In this document: positions 7,251 to 14,316 of the stretch, piece by piece | How the letters are laid out: each line of letters starts with the position of its first letter | Position numbering within the stretch: position 1 is the stretch's first letter | Assembly (NCBI GenBank): GCA_051652645.1 | Contig: JBOFUP010000014.1 | Span: 1 to 14,316, forward strand | Reading direction: 5' to 3' | Source of the DNA: UBA7332 sp051652645 | GTDB taxonomy: Bacteria > Bacteroidota > Bacteroidia > Bacteroidales > UBA7332 | Length of the DNA: 14,316 nucleotides | Made by a program: the position numbers and the translations under genes | The notes under the pieces: model-generated | What the model saw: the letters and a program-made list of their open reading frames with translations, nothing else | The model's database searches: none | Told to the model about the DNA's origin: nothing

Positions 7251-9227
7251 ATGTACACTATAACTGAATTAAAGAAAAAAACCACTGAGGAGCTTCAACT
7301 CATTGCAAAAGAGATGAAGATCAAAAAGGTCTCGAGCATGGAGGCTGACACATTGGTATACAGCATACTAGATCAACAAGCTATTATTGCATCTGAAAAG
7401 ATCGCAACCTCAGAGGGTGAACCTACAGAAAAACGAAAAAGAGGCCGACCAGCTTCAACAAAAACTACCTCTACCACACCAGAAGATAAGAGACCTAAAC
7501 CGACAAAAATTAAAATAGAGAAGGGTGAAAAAGATGACAAGATAGAGGTTAAAGAAGAGAAGGAGAGCAAGAAGAAAACCCCTAAAGAGAAAAAAAATAA
7601 GGAGGCGGACATTGCAATCCCTAACAATATAGCTGACTCTACAGCTATAGAAGGTGACTCCTATCCTTTAGTACAAAACAATACAATCACTTCCTCTCCT
7701 ATAGATATTCAAGCAAACACCAAAACGATAGAAGATAAGAGTGATATAAATATTGATCTCAAAAGCAAAGAGGCTGCCGAAATAACAGAACAACAAATCA
7801 AAGGCAGAATCAAAAACCCTATAAGCGAGCTCTTCGGCGAAAGAAAATCAAGCAGACCTCGCATACAAAAGAAGATAGAGCCTATCTTCAAAATTAATAC
7901 AGAAAAGAGAGTTCAGAAAACTATCAATGAGAATGTTGAAAACTCTCTAGAATCTGATAAAGTTGAGGAAAAAACTCCAATTGAAACTCCATCTGTTGTA
8001 GAGATCACCAAAAGCCCTATTGTAGAAACGAACAACACTCCAGTTGTCGAAAAACCTGAAATTCAAGAGGCTGTCGAGACCAAACCTGCTATTAAAAATT
8101 ATGAGTTTGAGGAGACAATAATTGGACTTGGTGTACTTGAAATAATGAGTGATGGATTCGGATTCCTTCGCTCATCAGACTACAACTATCAATCCTCTGC
8201 GGATGACATATATGTATCGCAATCACAAATACGTCAACTAGGTCTGAAAACAGGAGATATGGTAGAGGGCCCTATCAGACCTCCAAAAGAAGGCGAAAAG
8301 TTCTTCCCGCTAGTTAGAGTAACTAAGGTAAATGGTAAAGCTCCTGAATTGGTAAAAGATAGGATATCTTTCGAACACTTAACTCCTATATATCCTAACG
8401 AGAAATTTAAGATCTGCCGTGGATACAGCGATAAATTCTCTATTAGAATAATGGATCTTTTCACTCCAATAGGAAAAGGACAACGAGGACTTATTGTTGC
8501 TCAACCAAAAACAGGTAAGACAACACTTCTTAAAGACCTTGCCAATGCTATCTCTCAAAACCACCCAGAGGTATACATGATTATTCTCCTAATAGACGAA
8601 CGTCCAGAGGAGGTTACAGATATACGAAGGAATGTAAGAGCGGAGGTCGTTGCTTCAACTTTCGACGAACAAGCTGATAAGCATGTCAAACTTGCTAATA
8701 TAGTACTTGAGAAAGCTAAGAGAATGGTTGAATGCGGTCACGATGTTGTTATCCTTTTGGACTCTATCACACGCTTAGCTCGTGCATATAACACTGTGTC
8801 TCCTGCTTCTGGTAAGATCTTATCAGGTGGTGTGGATGCAAATGCGCTTCACAAACCAAAACGCTTCTTTGGTGCTGCTCGTAACATAGAGAATGGCGGA
8901 AGTTTAACCATCATAGCCACAGCACTTACAGAGACTGGATCTAAGATGGACGAAGTGATCTTCGAAGAGTTCAAAGGTACAGGTAATATGGAGCTTCAAC
9001 TAGACCGCAAAATATCTAACAAGAGAATATTCCCTGCAATAGATGTTCTTAATAGCTCAACTAGACGAGATGATATCCTTCTCACACCAGATGTGCTATT
9101 CTGCGTGAATAAGATACGAATTCAGTCCGAGAAATATTCACCTTGGGAGCTGGTAAAACTTCTTGAATCTGAGATGACAGGAACAATAAATCATGAGGAG
9201 TTCCTTAAAAAAACAACTCTTTTCTAA
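7251..9227 (+). CDS. rho: Transcription termination factor Rho with long disordered insertion
   Basis: Rho is the hexameric RNA-dependent ATPase that ends transcription. The 658 residues are organised as an N-terminal Rho_N helical segment (1-45), a long low-complexity insertion (about 50-285), the OB/cold-shock RNA-binding domain (about 290-365, with GVLEIMSDGFGFLR), and the ATPase core. Core motifs are Walker A AQPKTGKTT (417-425), Walker B VVILLDSITRLAR (499-511), the Q-loop region GGVDANALHKPKRFFGAARN (526-545) and the R-loop EFKGTGNMELQLDR (573-586). E. coli Rho has 419 residues, so nearly all the extra length is the insertion. It is rich in Lys and Glu and carries KRKRGRP (61-67), an AT-hook-like core. 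Such insertions are known in Bacteroidetes Rho, and in Bacteroides thetaiotaomicron the disordered region was reported to support phase separation. It follows tilS by 21 bases. Confidence 0.97.
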   Translation: MYTITELKKKTTEELQLIAKEMKIKKVSSMEADTLVYSILDQQAIIASEKIATSEGEPTEKRKRGRPASTKTTSTTPEDKRPKPTKIKIEKGEKDDKIEVKEEKESKKKTPKEKKNKEADIAIPNNIADSTAIEGDSYPLVQNNTITSSPIDIQANTKTIEDKSDINIDLKSKEAAEITEQQIKGRIKNPISELFGERKSSRPRIQKKIEPIFKINTEKRVQKTINENVENSLESDKVEEKTPIETPSVVEITKSPIVETNNTPVVEKPEIQEAVETKPAIKNYEFEETIIGLGVLEIMSDGFGFLRSSDYNYQSSADDIYVSQSQIRQLGLKTGDMVEGPIRPPKEGEKFFPLVRVTKVNGKAPELVKDRISFEHLTPIYPNEKFKICRGYSDKFSIRIMDLFTPIGKGQRGLIVAQPKTGKTTLLKDLANAISQNHPEVYMIILLIDERPEEVTDIRRNVRAEVVASTFDEQADKHVKLANIVLEKAKRMVECGHDVVILLDSITRLARAYNTVSPASGKILSGGVDANALHKPKRFFGAARNIENGGSLTIIATALTETGSKMDEVIFEEFKGTGNMELQLDRKISNKRIFPAIDVLNSSTRRDDILLTPDVLFCVNKIRIQSEKYSPWELVKLLESEMTGTINHEEFLKKTTLF

Positions 9228-9234
9228 GGCATAT

Positions 9235-9269
9235 AAAAAGGTCACCAACAAATTGTTGGTGACCTTTTT
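9235..9269 (+). terminator. Intrinsic terminator after rho
   Basis: A 16-bp perfect stem (9235-9250 with 9254-9269, loop of 3) has core GGTCACCAACA paired with TGTTGGTGACC. It ends in TTTTTGTTGTTT and starts 7 bases after the rho stop. It closes the tilS-rho transcript and is the most classical terminator in the window. Confidence 0.9.
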
Positions 9270-9301
9270 GTTGTTTACTACATAATTCTAAAAAAAAAGA
9301 A

Positions 9302-9309
9302 TAATTTTG
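9302..9309 (+). promoter_or_regulatory. Putative promoter of the TlpA-family lipoprotein gene, -7 element
   Basis: TAATTTTG matches TAnnTTTG and lies 54 bases before the start codon, just downstream of the rho terminator. No well-spaced TTTG is present; the nearest TTG, at 9271-9273, is 28 bases upstream. A weak AU-rich hairpin (9314-9319 with 9327-9332) would lie near the 5' end of the leader. Confidence 0.45.
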
Positions 9310-9363
9310 CAGCTATCTACAATAAATAGATAATTATCAATTCACTATTATAAGAGATACAAT

Positions 9364-10476
9364 ATGAAAAAAATTCTCATCATGGGTGCTGCAGCACTCT
9401 CAATTGCATCGTGCAATAACAACACAAAAGGTTACCTTATTGAAGGTACTACATCAAACAAAGCGCTTGAAGGTAAAATGGTCCTGCTGCAAGTTCAAGA
9501 AGGAAGAGAACTTCTATCTATGGACACAGCCTTTGTTGAGAATGGTAAATTCACCTTTAAAGGAGAACAAGCTACTGCTGCATACTATTTCATCTCTGCC
9601 GAAAATGGAGAAAACATTGGTGTACCTTCAACTCAGTTTATTCTTGAGAACTCTAAATACACTGTCTCACTTGACTCTATTACAGAAGTTTCAGGTTCGG
9701 AGCTAAACAATAAATTCAGAGCTTATGCCTCTACAAATAGAGAACTTTCTTCAAAACAAAACGCTATAAGAGATAAGTTCAGTGCGATGGTTCAAGACCA
9801 AACAATAACAGCCGATATTGAAAATCAGCTTAAGGGTGAATTTGAAAAGATCGACGCAGAAAAGATTGAACTTGCAAAATCTTTCGTAAATACAAACTTA
9901 AATAACATAGCGGGTGCGAATATCTTTGCTCAGATTGCGCGCATGCTACCACTTGAGGAGCAGGAGAGCATCATCAATAGTGCCACTGGGGAGTTTTTGA
10001 CACAAAAGCCTATCGATCAAATAAAAGAGAACATCGCAATACTTAAGCGCTCTGCTGTTGGTCAACCTTTTGTTGACATACGTATGGCTACTCCAGAAGG
10101 AGACACTCTAGCAATATCTGATCTTGTTGGTAAGCACAAAGTAATTATGATTGATTTCTGGGCTACATGGTGTGGACCTTGTCGTGCAGAGATGCCACGA
10201 CTTGTTGAGCTTTACAAAAACTACAACAAGAAAGGCTTAGAGATAATAGGTGTTTCTCTTGATAGAGACGAAGCAAGTTGGAAAAACTACATTAAGTCTA
10301 ATAAGCTTGAGTGGAAACATATCTCAGACCTTCAGTTCTGGAACTCTGCTGGAGCAAAAGCTTATGGAGTTAACTCTATTCCTCACATAGTACTTTTGGA
10401 TGAAAAAGGAACAATCATCTCACGAGGACTTCACGGTCAAGAGTTGATAGACAAAGTAACTGAACTACTTAAGTAA
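9364..10476 (+). CDS. TlpA-family thioredoxin-like lipoprotein with DUF4369-like N-terminus
   Basis: This is a probable membrane-anchored thiol-disulfide oxidoreductase of the cell envelope. The first 17 residues form a lipoprotein signal: MKKILIM, a short hydrophobic run, then the lipobox IASC, so C17 would be lipidated. Residues about 22-120 resemble the DUF4369 beta-rich domain common in Bacteroidetes TlpA proteins. A charged helical stretch follows (about 120-230), then a thioredoxin fold (about 233-370) with the redox motif WCGPC (269-273; active Cys 270 and 273) in FWATWCGPCRAEMPRL and the cis-proline SIP (338-340). Length and domain order are usual for this very large family, so substrates cannot be deduced; roles in cytochrome maturation or repair of periplasmic thiols are only possibilities. 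It has its own promoter and is followed by a hairpin 15 bases after the stop. Confidence 0.9.
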   Translation: MKKILIMGAAALSIASCNNNTKGYLIEGTTSNKALEGKMVLLQVQEGRELLSMDTAFVENGKFTFKGEQATAAYYFISAENGENIGVPSTQFILENSKYTVSLDSITEVSGSELNNKFRAYASTNRELSSKQNAIRDKFSAMVQDQTITADIENQLKGEFEKIDAEKIELAKSFVNTNLNNIAGANIFAQIARMLPLEEQESIINSATGEFLTQKPIDQIKENIAILKRSAVGQPFVDIRMATPEGDTLAISDLVGKHKVIMIDFWATWCGPCRAEMPRLVELYKNYNKKGLEIIGVSLDRDEASWKNYIKSNKLEWKHISDLQFWNSAGAKAYGVNSIPHIVLLDEKGTIISRGLHGQELIDKVTELLK

Positions 10477-10490
10477 TCAAACAACCATAA

Positions 10491-10537
10491 AAAGCAGCCC
10501 CCAATATCTAAATATATAGTATATTGGGGGCTGCTTT
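10491..10537 (+). terminator. 17-bp hairpin between the TlpA gene and ubiE
   Basis: Bases 10491-10507 pair perfectly with 10521-10537. The core is GCAGCCCCC paired with GGGGGCTGC, with a 13-base loop. It is placed as a terminator of the lipoprotein gene. On the plus strand only the CTTT at the base of the stem provides U residues, followed by GAG, so termination may be weak. On the minus strand a run of five T follows instead. It occupies most of the gap before ubiE. Confidence 0.65.
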
Positions 10538-10559
10538 GAGAAATAACTTTTCCTCTAAG

Positions 10560-11273
10560 ATGCAAGACACAAATGACAAAAGTGGTGTTGGACAGATGTT
10601 TGACTCCATCGCTCATAGTTATGATTTTCTTAACCACTTCCTAACACTAGGGATTGACCATTGGTGGAGAAGAAAAGCTGTAAAGCTTATTACTTCTAAA
10701 CCCAACGCTCAGTTCCTTGACGTTGCTACTGGCACTGGTGATCTGACCGTTGAGCTCTTTCGACAAAAAGACCCAGCCTTCGTAGTCGGTGTAGACATCT
10801 CTGAAGGGATGCTAGAGGTTGGTAGAAAGAAGATGAAAAAGCTATCTCTAGATAGCCGTACGGAACTAAGAAATGAGAACTGCGAGAAGCTTACTCTTGA
10901 GTCGAATAGATTTGATGCATCTACTATTGGATTTGGTATAAGGAATTTCCAAAACCCAATAGAGGGTATGAGACAAATACATAGAGTACTCAAACCTGGT
11001 GGAGAACTGATAGTTCTTGAATTCTCTCGCCCTAAGTATGCTATTATCAGATGGCTATTTGACATATACTTCGTATATATTCTACCACTAATTGGTAGAC
11101 TTCTATCAAAACATAGCTCTGCATATACATACCTACCAGAAAGCGTCAAAGCATTCCCATATGGGAAGGATTTCGCTAATATGATGAGAGAGGCTGGATT
11201 TGAGAAGATTGAATTCTTTTCACTAACTTTTGGAGTTGCAACACTTTATAAGGGTGTTAAACCAAACAAATAA
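10560..11273 (+). CDS. ubiE: Demethylmenaquinone methyltransferase (UbiE/MenG)
   Basis: This enzyme C-methylates demethylmenaquinol with S-adenosylmethionine, the last step of menaquinone synthesis; Bacteroidales use menaquinone, so the menG role is the relevant one. The 237-residue protein shows the UbiE/COQ5 signature VGQMFDSIAHSYDFLNHFLT near its N-terminus, SAM motif I LDVATGTGD (53-61), the acidic VGVDIS (77-82), GFGIRNFQNPIEGMRQ (124-139) and RVLKPGGELIVLEFSRP (142-158). I chose the ATG at 10560. An in-frame TTG at 10524 would add 12 residues, but it lies inside the hairpin stem and the added residues are not family-like. No promoter is evident between the hairpin and the start, so expression probably depends on read-through or on a promoter overlapping the hairpin. 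The gene is convergent with rlmD. Confidence 0.93.
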   Translation: MQDTNDKSGVGQMFDSIAHSYDFLNHFLTLGIDHWWRRKAVKLITSKPNAQFLDVATGTGDLTVELFRQKDPAFVVGVDISEGMLEVGRKKMKKLSLDSRTELRNENCEKLTLESNRFDASTIGFGIRNFQNPIEGMRQIHRVLKPGGELIVLEFSRPKYAIIRWLFDIYFVYILPLIGRLLSKHSSAYTYLPESVKAFPYGKDFANMMREAGFEKIEFFSLTFGVATLYKGVKPNK

Positions 11274-11279
11274 AACAAG

Positions 11280-11314
11280 AAGAGAGGGTATGCCGTTATG
11301 ACATACCCTCTCTT
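11280..11314. terminator. Shared terminator between ubiE and rlmD
   Basis: A 13-bp stem (11280-11292 with 11302-11314, 9-base loop) has core GAGAGGGTATG paired with CATACCCTCTC. It begins 7 bases after the ubiE stop and lies 24 bases beyond the rlmD stop. The minus-strand tail CTTGTTTTATTTG is U-rich; the plus-strand tail is TTATATT. It can serve both convergent genes and looks stronger for rlmD. Confidence 0.8.
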
Positions 11315-11337
11315 ATATTAATACGTATAATAATCTC

Positions 11338-12753
11338 TTATCTACGTTCAAGAAGTACTACGTTCTCAACATGGTGAGTATGTGGGAACATATCCACTGG
11401 ACGAACACGTGTTACCTTATAATCGACATCTAGCAAAGCAAGATCACGTGCTTGAGTAGCCGAATTACAGCTTACGTAAACAATTCGTTTAGGTGCTGCA
11501 AATAGAATTGTATTAACAACATCTTCGTGCATACCTGCTCTCGGTGGATCTGTGATGATAACATCAGGCTTACCATGTTTCTCGATAAACTCCTCGTTTA
11601 GAATATCCTTCATATCTCCCGCATAGAAGATCGTGTTGGTTATTCCATTATTCTGCGAATTAAATATCGCATCTTCAATGGCTTCTGGAACATACTCTAC
11701 GCCAACTACCGATTTAGCTTGGTGTGCCACAAAGTTTGCTATTGTTCCAGTTCCAGTGTATAAGTCATACACATTCTCTTGGCCAGTCAAACCTGCAAAC
11801 TCTCTTGTTATCTTGTAAAGCTCATATGCTTGATCTGAGTTTGTCTGATAGAATGATTTAGGTCCAATCTTGAACTTCAACCCCTCCATCTCTTCATAGA
11901 TAGCTTCAGCACCTTTGAAAACAACAATCTCTTGGTCACCAATTGTGTCGTTTCTCTTCTCATTTATACAGTACATGAGTGCTGTAATCTGAGGGAATCT
12001 ATCGGCAAGGTGCTCCATAAGAGCTATACGACGCTCCTGATCCTCACAAGCAAAGATGACGATAACCATCAATTCTCCTGTAGAAGTAGTACGAATCATC
12101 AATGTACGCATCAAACCTTCTTGATTACGTAGGTCGAAGAATGGATATTCGTTCTCTAAACAGTAGCGACGAACCTCTAGACGTATCTCGTCTGAAAGTT
12201 CAGTCTGCAAATAGCAGTTGTCTACATCCAAAACCTTATCAAAACACCCCGGTATATGAAAACCTAGTGCATCTGGATTTGTGAACTGAGTTTCGCTACC
12301 AATCTCCTCATAGGTTCTCCAACGCTTGTTAGAGAAAGTAAACTCAAGTTTATTTCTATAATATTTTGTCTTGTCAGAGCCAAGTATTGATTCAAACTCT
12401 GGTAGTTCAACTTTACCAATTCTTCTCAAGTTGCTCTCTACCTCCTCTTGCTTGTAACGAAGCTGCTCGCTATAAGCTAAGTGTTGCCACTTACATCCAC
12501 CGCATGTACCGAAGTGTGAACAGAAAGGCTCAGTGCGATATGGACTCAGCTTATGAAACTTTGTCACCTTAGCCTCTGCGAAAGATTTCTTCTTACGAGT
12601 ACACTGAAGATCAACTACATCTCCTGGAGCAGCAAAAGGAACGAAGACTACAAGGTCGTCTATACGGGCAATTGCCTTACCCTCTGCTGCGACATCTGTG
12701 ATCTCTATTTCAGACCACAATAACGGAGCCTTCTTTTTTGTATTTCTTGCCAT
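11338..12753 (-). CDS. rlmD: 23S rRNA (uracil-5-)-methyltransferase, RlmD family
   Basis: This family uses SAM to make 5-methyluridine in RNA; RlmD acts at U1939 of 23S rRNA. The 471-residue protein starts with a TRAM-like RNA-binding domain (about 12-65). A probable [4Fe-4S] site follows, with C78, C84, C87 (CSHFGTCGGC) and most likely C180. Then come SFYQTNSDQA (300-309), SAM motif DLYTGTGTIAN (330-340), DPPRAG (402-407) and the catalytic Cys 429 in VYVSCNSATQARDL, with the C-terminal HVENVVLL carrying the conserved Glu 463. All key residues are present. Bacteroidetes often carry more than one TrmA/RlmC/RlmD-type paralogue, so the exact target uridine is inferred. It starts 21 bases after serS and is probably co-transcribed with it. 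Confidence 0.88.
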   Translation of the reverse strand: MARNTKKKAPLLWSEIEITDVAAEGKAIARIDDLVVFVPFAAPGDVVDLQCTRKKKSFAEAKVTKFHKLSPYRTEPFCSHFGTCGGCKWQHLAYSEQLRYKQEEVESNLRRIGKVELPEFESILGSDKTKYYRNKLEFTFSNKRWRTYEEIGSETQFTNPDALGFHIPGCFDKVLDVDNCYLQTELSDEIRLEVRRYCLENEYPFFDLRNQEGLMRTLMIRTTSTGELMVIVIFACEDQERRIALMEHLADRFPQITALMYCINEKRNDTIGDQEIVVFKGAEAIYEEMEGLKFKIGPKSFYQTNSDQAYELYKITREFAGLTGQENVYDLYTGTGTIANFVAHQAKSVVGVEYVPEAIEDAIFNSQNNGITNTIFYAGDMKDILNEEFIEKHGKPDVIITDPPRAGMHEDVVNTILFAAPKRIVYVSCNSATQARDLALLDVDYKVTRVRPVDMFPHTHHVENVVLLERR

Positions 12754-12774
12754 AAAAGGATATATAGTGTAGGT

Positions 12775-14043
12775 TTAAATCATATCAAAGCCTGTGTAAG
12801 GCACCAAGGCTGCAGGAATTCGTATACCCTCTGGAGTTTGATTGTTTTCCAATAGAGCTGCTACAATACGAGGTAGGGCCATAGCACTACCGTTTAGTGT
12901 GTGACACAATTGTGGTTTCTTGTCCTCACCTCTGAATCGACACTTAAGACGGTTTGCTTGATAGCTCTCGAAGTTTGATACTGAACTTACCTCCAACCAA
13001 CGCTCTTGCGCAGCAGAGTAAACCTCAAAATCAAAAGTCAAAGCTGATGTGAAACTCATATCACCACCGCAAAGACGTAGTATTCTCCAAGGAAGCTCCA
13101 ACTTCTCTACTAATGTTTGTACATAATTCACCATATCATCTAGAATCTCGTATGAGTTCTCTGGTGTTGCTATCTGAACAATCTCTACCTTATCGAATTG
13201 GTGAAGACGGTTCAATCCTCTCACATCCTTGCCATATGATCCTGCTTCACGACGGAAACAAGCTGAGTAGGCAGTATTTTTGATTGGTAGATCTTTTGAA
13301 TCTAGTATAACATCACGATATAGGTTTGTCACTGGAACCTCTGCCGTTGGGATAAGATATAGATTATCCAATTGACAATGGTACATCTGTCCCTCTTTGT
13401 CAGGCAATTGACCTGTACCATATCCTGAGGCTTCGTTGACAACATAAGGAGGTTGAACCTCTAGATAGCCTGCATCGCGAGCTGAGTCCAAGAAGAAATT
13501 GATAAGAGCTCTTTGAAGTCTAGCCCCCTTACCTTTGTATACAGGAAACCCTGCTCCTGAAATTTTCACACCTAGTTCAAAATCAATCAAGTCATACTTC
13601 TTTGCAAGATCCCAGTGTGGCAATGCTCCTTGAGGAAGAGTTGGCATTTCACCCCCCTCGCGCTCAACTACATTATCCTCTGGCTTTTTACCTTCTGGCA
13701 CAGAATCAGCAGGTAGGTTAGGAATGGTCCAAAGTAGAGTTGTCAATTCCTCTTCAGCCTGCTTCATCGAAATCTCTATAGTTTTAGAGCTCTCTTTAAG
13801 CTCGGCTACACGAGCTTTTGCTCCTTCTGCCTCCTCTTTTTTTCCAGCTTTCATCAACCCACCAATCTCTTTTGAGAGTTGATTGATTTCAGCAAGAGCC
13901 ATATCTAGCTGAACTTGTTCTGCTCGACGCTTCTGATCTACCTCCAAGACATTTGCAATAACCTCTTGTGCAGCAAAATGCTTCTTAGCTAATCTCTCAA
14001 TAATCTCCTGCGGATTTTCTTTTATCGCTTGTAGTGTCAACAT
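12775..14043 (-). CDS. serS: Seryl-tRNA synthetase
   Basis: SerRS charges tRNA-Ser, and tRNA-Sec where present, with serine. The 422-residue protein has the N-terminal long antiparallel coiled-coil arm (about 30-105) that grips the tRNA variable arm, then a class II catalytic core: motif 1 region (about 179-202), the TAEVP serine/ATP-pocket segment (233-237), motif 2 FRREAGSYGKDVRGLNRLHQ (263-282) and motif 3 LNGSAMALPRIVAALLEN (383-400). The C-terminus GIRIPAALVPYTGFDMI is typical. Length and motifs are complete. The ATG at 14043 is followed directly by family-like sequence. It lies downstream of rpmA and upstream of rlmD on the same strand; a terminator separates it from rpmA. Confidence 0.97.
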   Translation of the reverse strand: MLTLQAIKENPQEIIERLAKKHFAAQEVIANVLEVDQKRRAEQVQLDMALAEINQLSKEIGGLMKAGKKEEAEGAKARVAELKESSKTIEISMKQAEEELTTLLWTIPNLPADSVPEGKKPEDNVVEREGGEMPTLPQGALPHWDLAKKYDLIDFELGVKISGAGFPVYKGKGARLQRALINFFLDSARDAGYLEVQPPYVVNEASGYGTGQLPDKEGQMYHCQLDNLYLIPTAEVPVTNLYRDVILDSKDLPIKNTAYSACFRREAGSYGKDVRGLNRLHQFDKVEIVQIATPENSYEILDDMVNYVQTLVEKLELPWRILRLCGGDMSFTSALTFDFEVYSAAQERWLEVSSVSNFESYQANRLKCRFRGEDKKPQLCHTLNGSAMALPRIVAALLENNQTPEGIRIPAALVPYTGFDMI

Positions 14044-14092
14044 ACTATTGTGTGGCTATTCTATTGATATATTGGATTATATTCTCTATCTG

Positions 14093-14100
14093 CAAAGATA
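14093..14100 (-). promoter_or_regulatory. Putative serS promoter, -7 element
   Basis: The minus strand reads TATCTTTG, a full match to TAnnTTTG and the same octamer as at pnp and queD, 49 bases before the serS ATG. No TTTG is found at the right distance. The expected -33 position falls inside the rpmA terminator hairpin. Confidence 0.42.
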
Positions 14101-14102
14101 GC

Positions 14103-14145
14103 AAAAAATAAAAAGGCTCTGACTCTACCAAAGTAAAATCAGAGC
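14103..14145 (-). terminator. Intrinsic terminator after rpmA
   Basis: In minus-strand RNA, 14145-14133 pairs with 14128-14116. Seven Watson-Crick pairs (GCTCTGA with TCAGAGC) are continued by six pairs that include G-U, with a TTTG loop. A near-continuous T-tract follows (14114-14103, one A). It begins 40 bases after the rpmA stop and would end the ribosomal-protein transcript before serS. Confidence 0.8.
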
Positions 14146-14185
14146 TCCTTCTTATCTTTTTATTTCAGTCTTGCTGACGTATCAA

Positions 14186-14316
14186 TTAGATGATAGGCTC
14201 AACTGAGATGAAAGACTTATTGTCTTTTTTCTTGCGGAAAACAACTGTACCATCAACCAAAGCAAACAAAGTATGGTCTTTACCAATACCTACGTTTACA
14301 CCTGGATTGTGTACTG
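14186..14316 (-). CDS. rpmA: 50S ribosomal protein L27, C-terminal half (cut by window edge)
   Basis: The minus strand from the right edge encodes 42 residues ending at TAA (14188-14186). They include NPGVNVGIGKDHTLF and ALVDGTVVFRKKK, the conserved second half of bacterial L27, whose family pattern is H-P-G-x-N-V-G-x-G-x-D-x-T-L-F-A-x-x-D-G-x-V-x-F. L27 binds the large subunit near the peptidyl transferase centre. The N-terminal half, including the flexible tail, lies outside the window, so the start cannot be seen. rplU would be expected just upstream. A terminator follows 40 bases after the stop, and serS comes next on the same strand. Confidence 0.9.
   Translation of the reverse strand, partial: VHNPGVNVGIGKDHTLFALVDGTVVFRKKKDNKSFISVEPII

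Noticed and set aside
7373..7627. 84-residue hydrophobic open frame antisense to the Rho insertion
   Set aside because: The Phe, Leu and Ser runs are simply the complement of the Lys and Glu codons in the Rho insertion; no independent signals.
9386..9706. 106-residue open frame overlapping the lipoprotein gene in another frame
   Set aside because: It lies entirely within the TlpA-family gene, which has clear domains throughout; there is no promoter or recognisable sequence.
10524..10559. N-terminal extension of ubiE from an in-frame TTG
   Set aside because: The TTG lies within the 3' arm of a 17-bp hairpin, and the 12 added residues do not resemble UbiE N-termini; the ATG at 10560 starts family-like sequence.
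10709..11149. 146-residue open frame antisense to ubiE
   Set aside because: It is fully contained in a confidently identified gene, has no promoter or family-like sequence, and its Ser-rich and hydrophobic composition is what the complementary strand of such codons yields.
1..14316. Insertion sequences, CRISPR arrays, integrases, defence genes, biosynthetic cluster
   Set aside because: Read across the whole window, every long gene belongs to a housekeeping or common envelope family, and no direct-repeat array or terminal inverted repeats were seen.

Overview
The window looks like core chromosome of an AT-rich Bacteroidales (Bacteroidetes) bacterium. The evidence is: six matches to the Bacteroidetes promoter -7 element TAnnTTTG at the expected places upstream of genes; no clear Shine-Dalgarno sequences; a Rho factor with a very long disordered insertion; a lipoprotein joining a DUF4369-like N-terminal region to a TlpA thioredoxin domain; a UbiE/MenG quinone methyltransferase; and short PabB and PabC proteins of the Bacteroidetes kind. 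I cannot name the genus. No mobile element, CRISPR array, rRNA or convincing tRNA was seen. This is mostly an ordinary housekeeping region, and I did not find a clearly new multigene system.

Layout, left to right. At the left edge the first 17 codons of phosphoglycerate kinase (pgk, minus strand) run off the window. Next is polynucleotide phosphorylase (pnp, minus), which ends in a strong hairpin. A divergent promoter region of about 250 bases separates pnp from the plus-strand group queD-queE-pabB-pabC. QueD and QueE make the deazapurine precursor of queuosine. PabB and PabC make p-aminobenzoate for folate. QueD and folate synthesis draw on the same GTP-derived dihydroneopterin triphosphate. 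A near-perfect Bacteroidetes promoter then opens a leader of about 180 bases with long-range self-complementarity, followed by tilS (tRNA-Ile lysidine synthase) and rho, which probably form one transcript closed by an intrinsic terminator.

A TlpA-family lipoprotein gene follows with its own promoter, then a 17-bp hairpin, then ubiE/menG (menaquinone synthesis). A shared hairpin separates ubiE from the minus-strand genes. These read, in their own direction, rpmA (ribosomal protein L27, truncated by the right edge), a terminator, serS (seryl-tRNA synthetase) and rlmD (23S rRNA uracil-5 methyltransferase). The overall theme is RNA metabolism and translation: RNA decay, tRNA modification and charging, rRNA modification, transcription termination and a ribosomal protein, with cofactor synthesis and envelope redox genes between them.

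The items most worth a second look are the structured leader before tilS, which could be an independent small RNA; the charged disordered insertion in Rho with an AT-hook-like motif; the hairpin forming the ubiE leader; the inverted repeat at the queD promoter; and the overlap of the rpmA terminator with the likely serS promoter.
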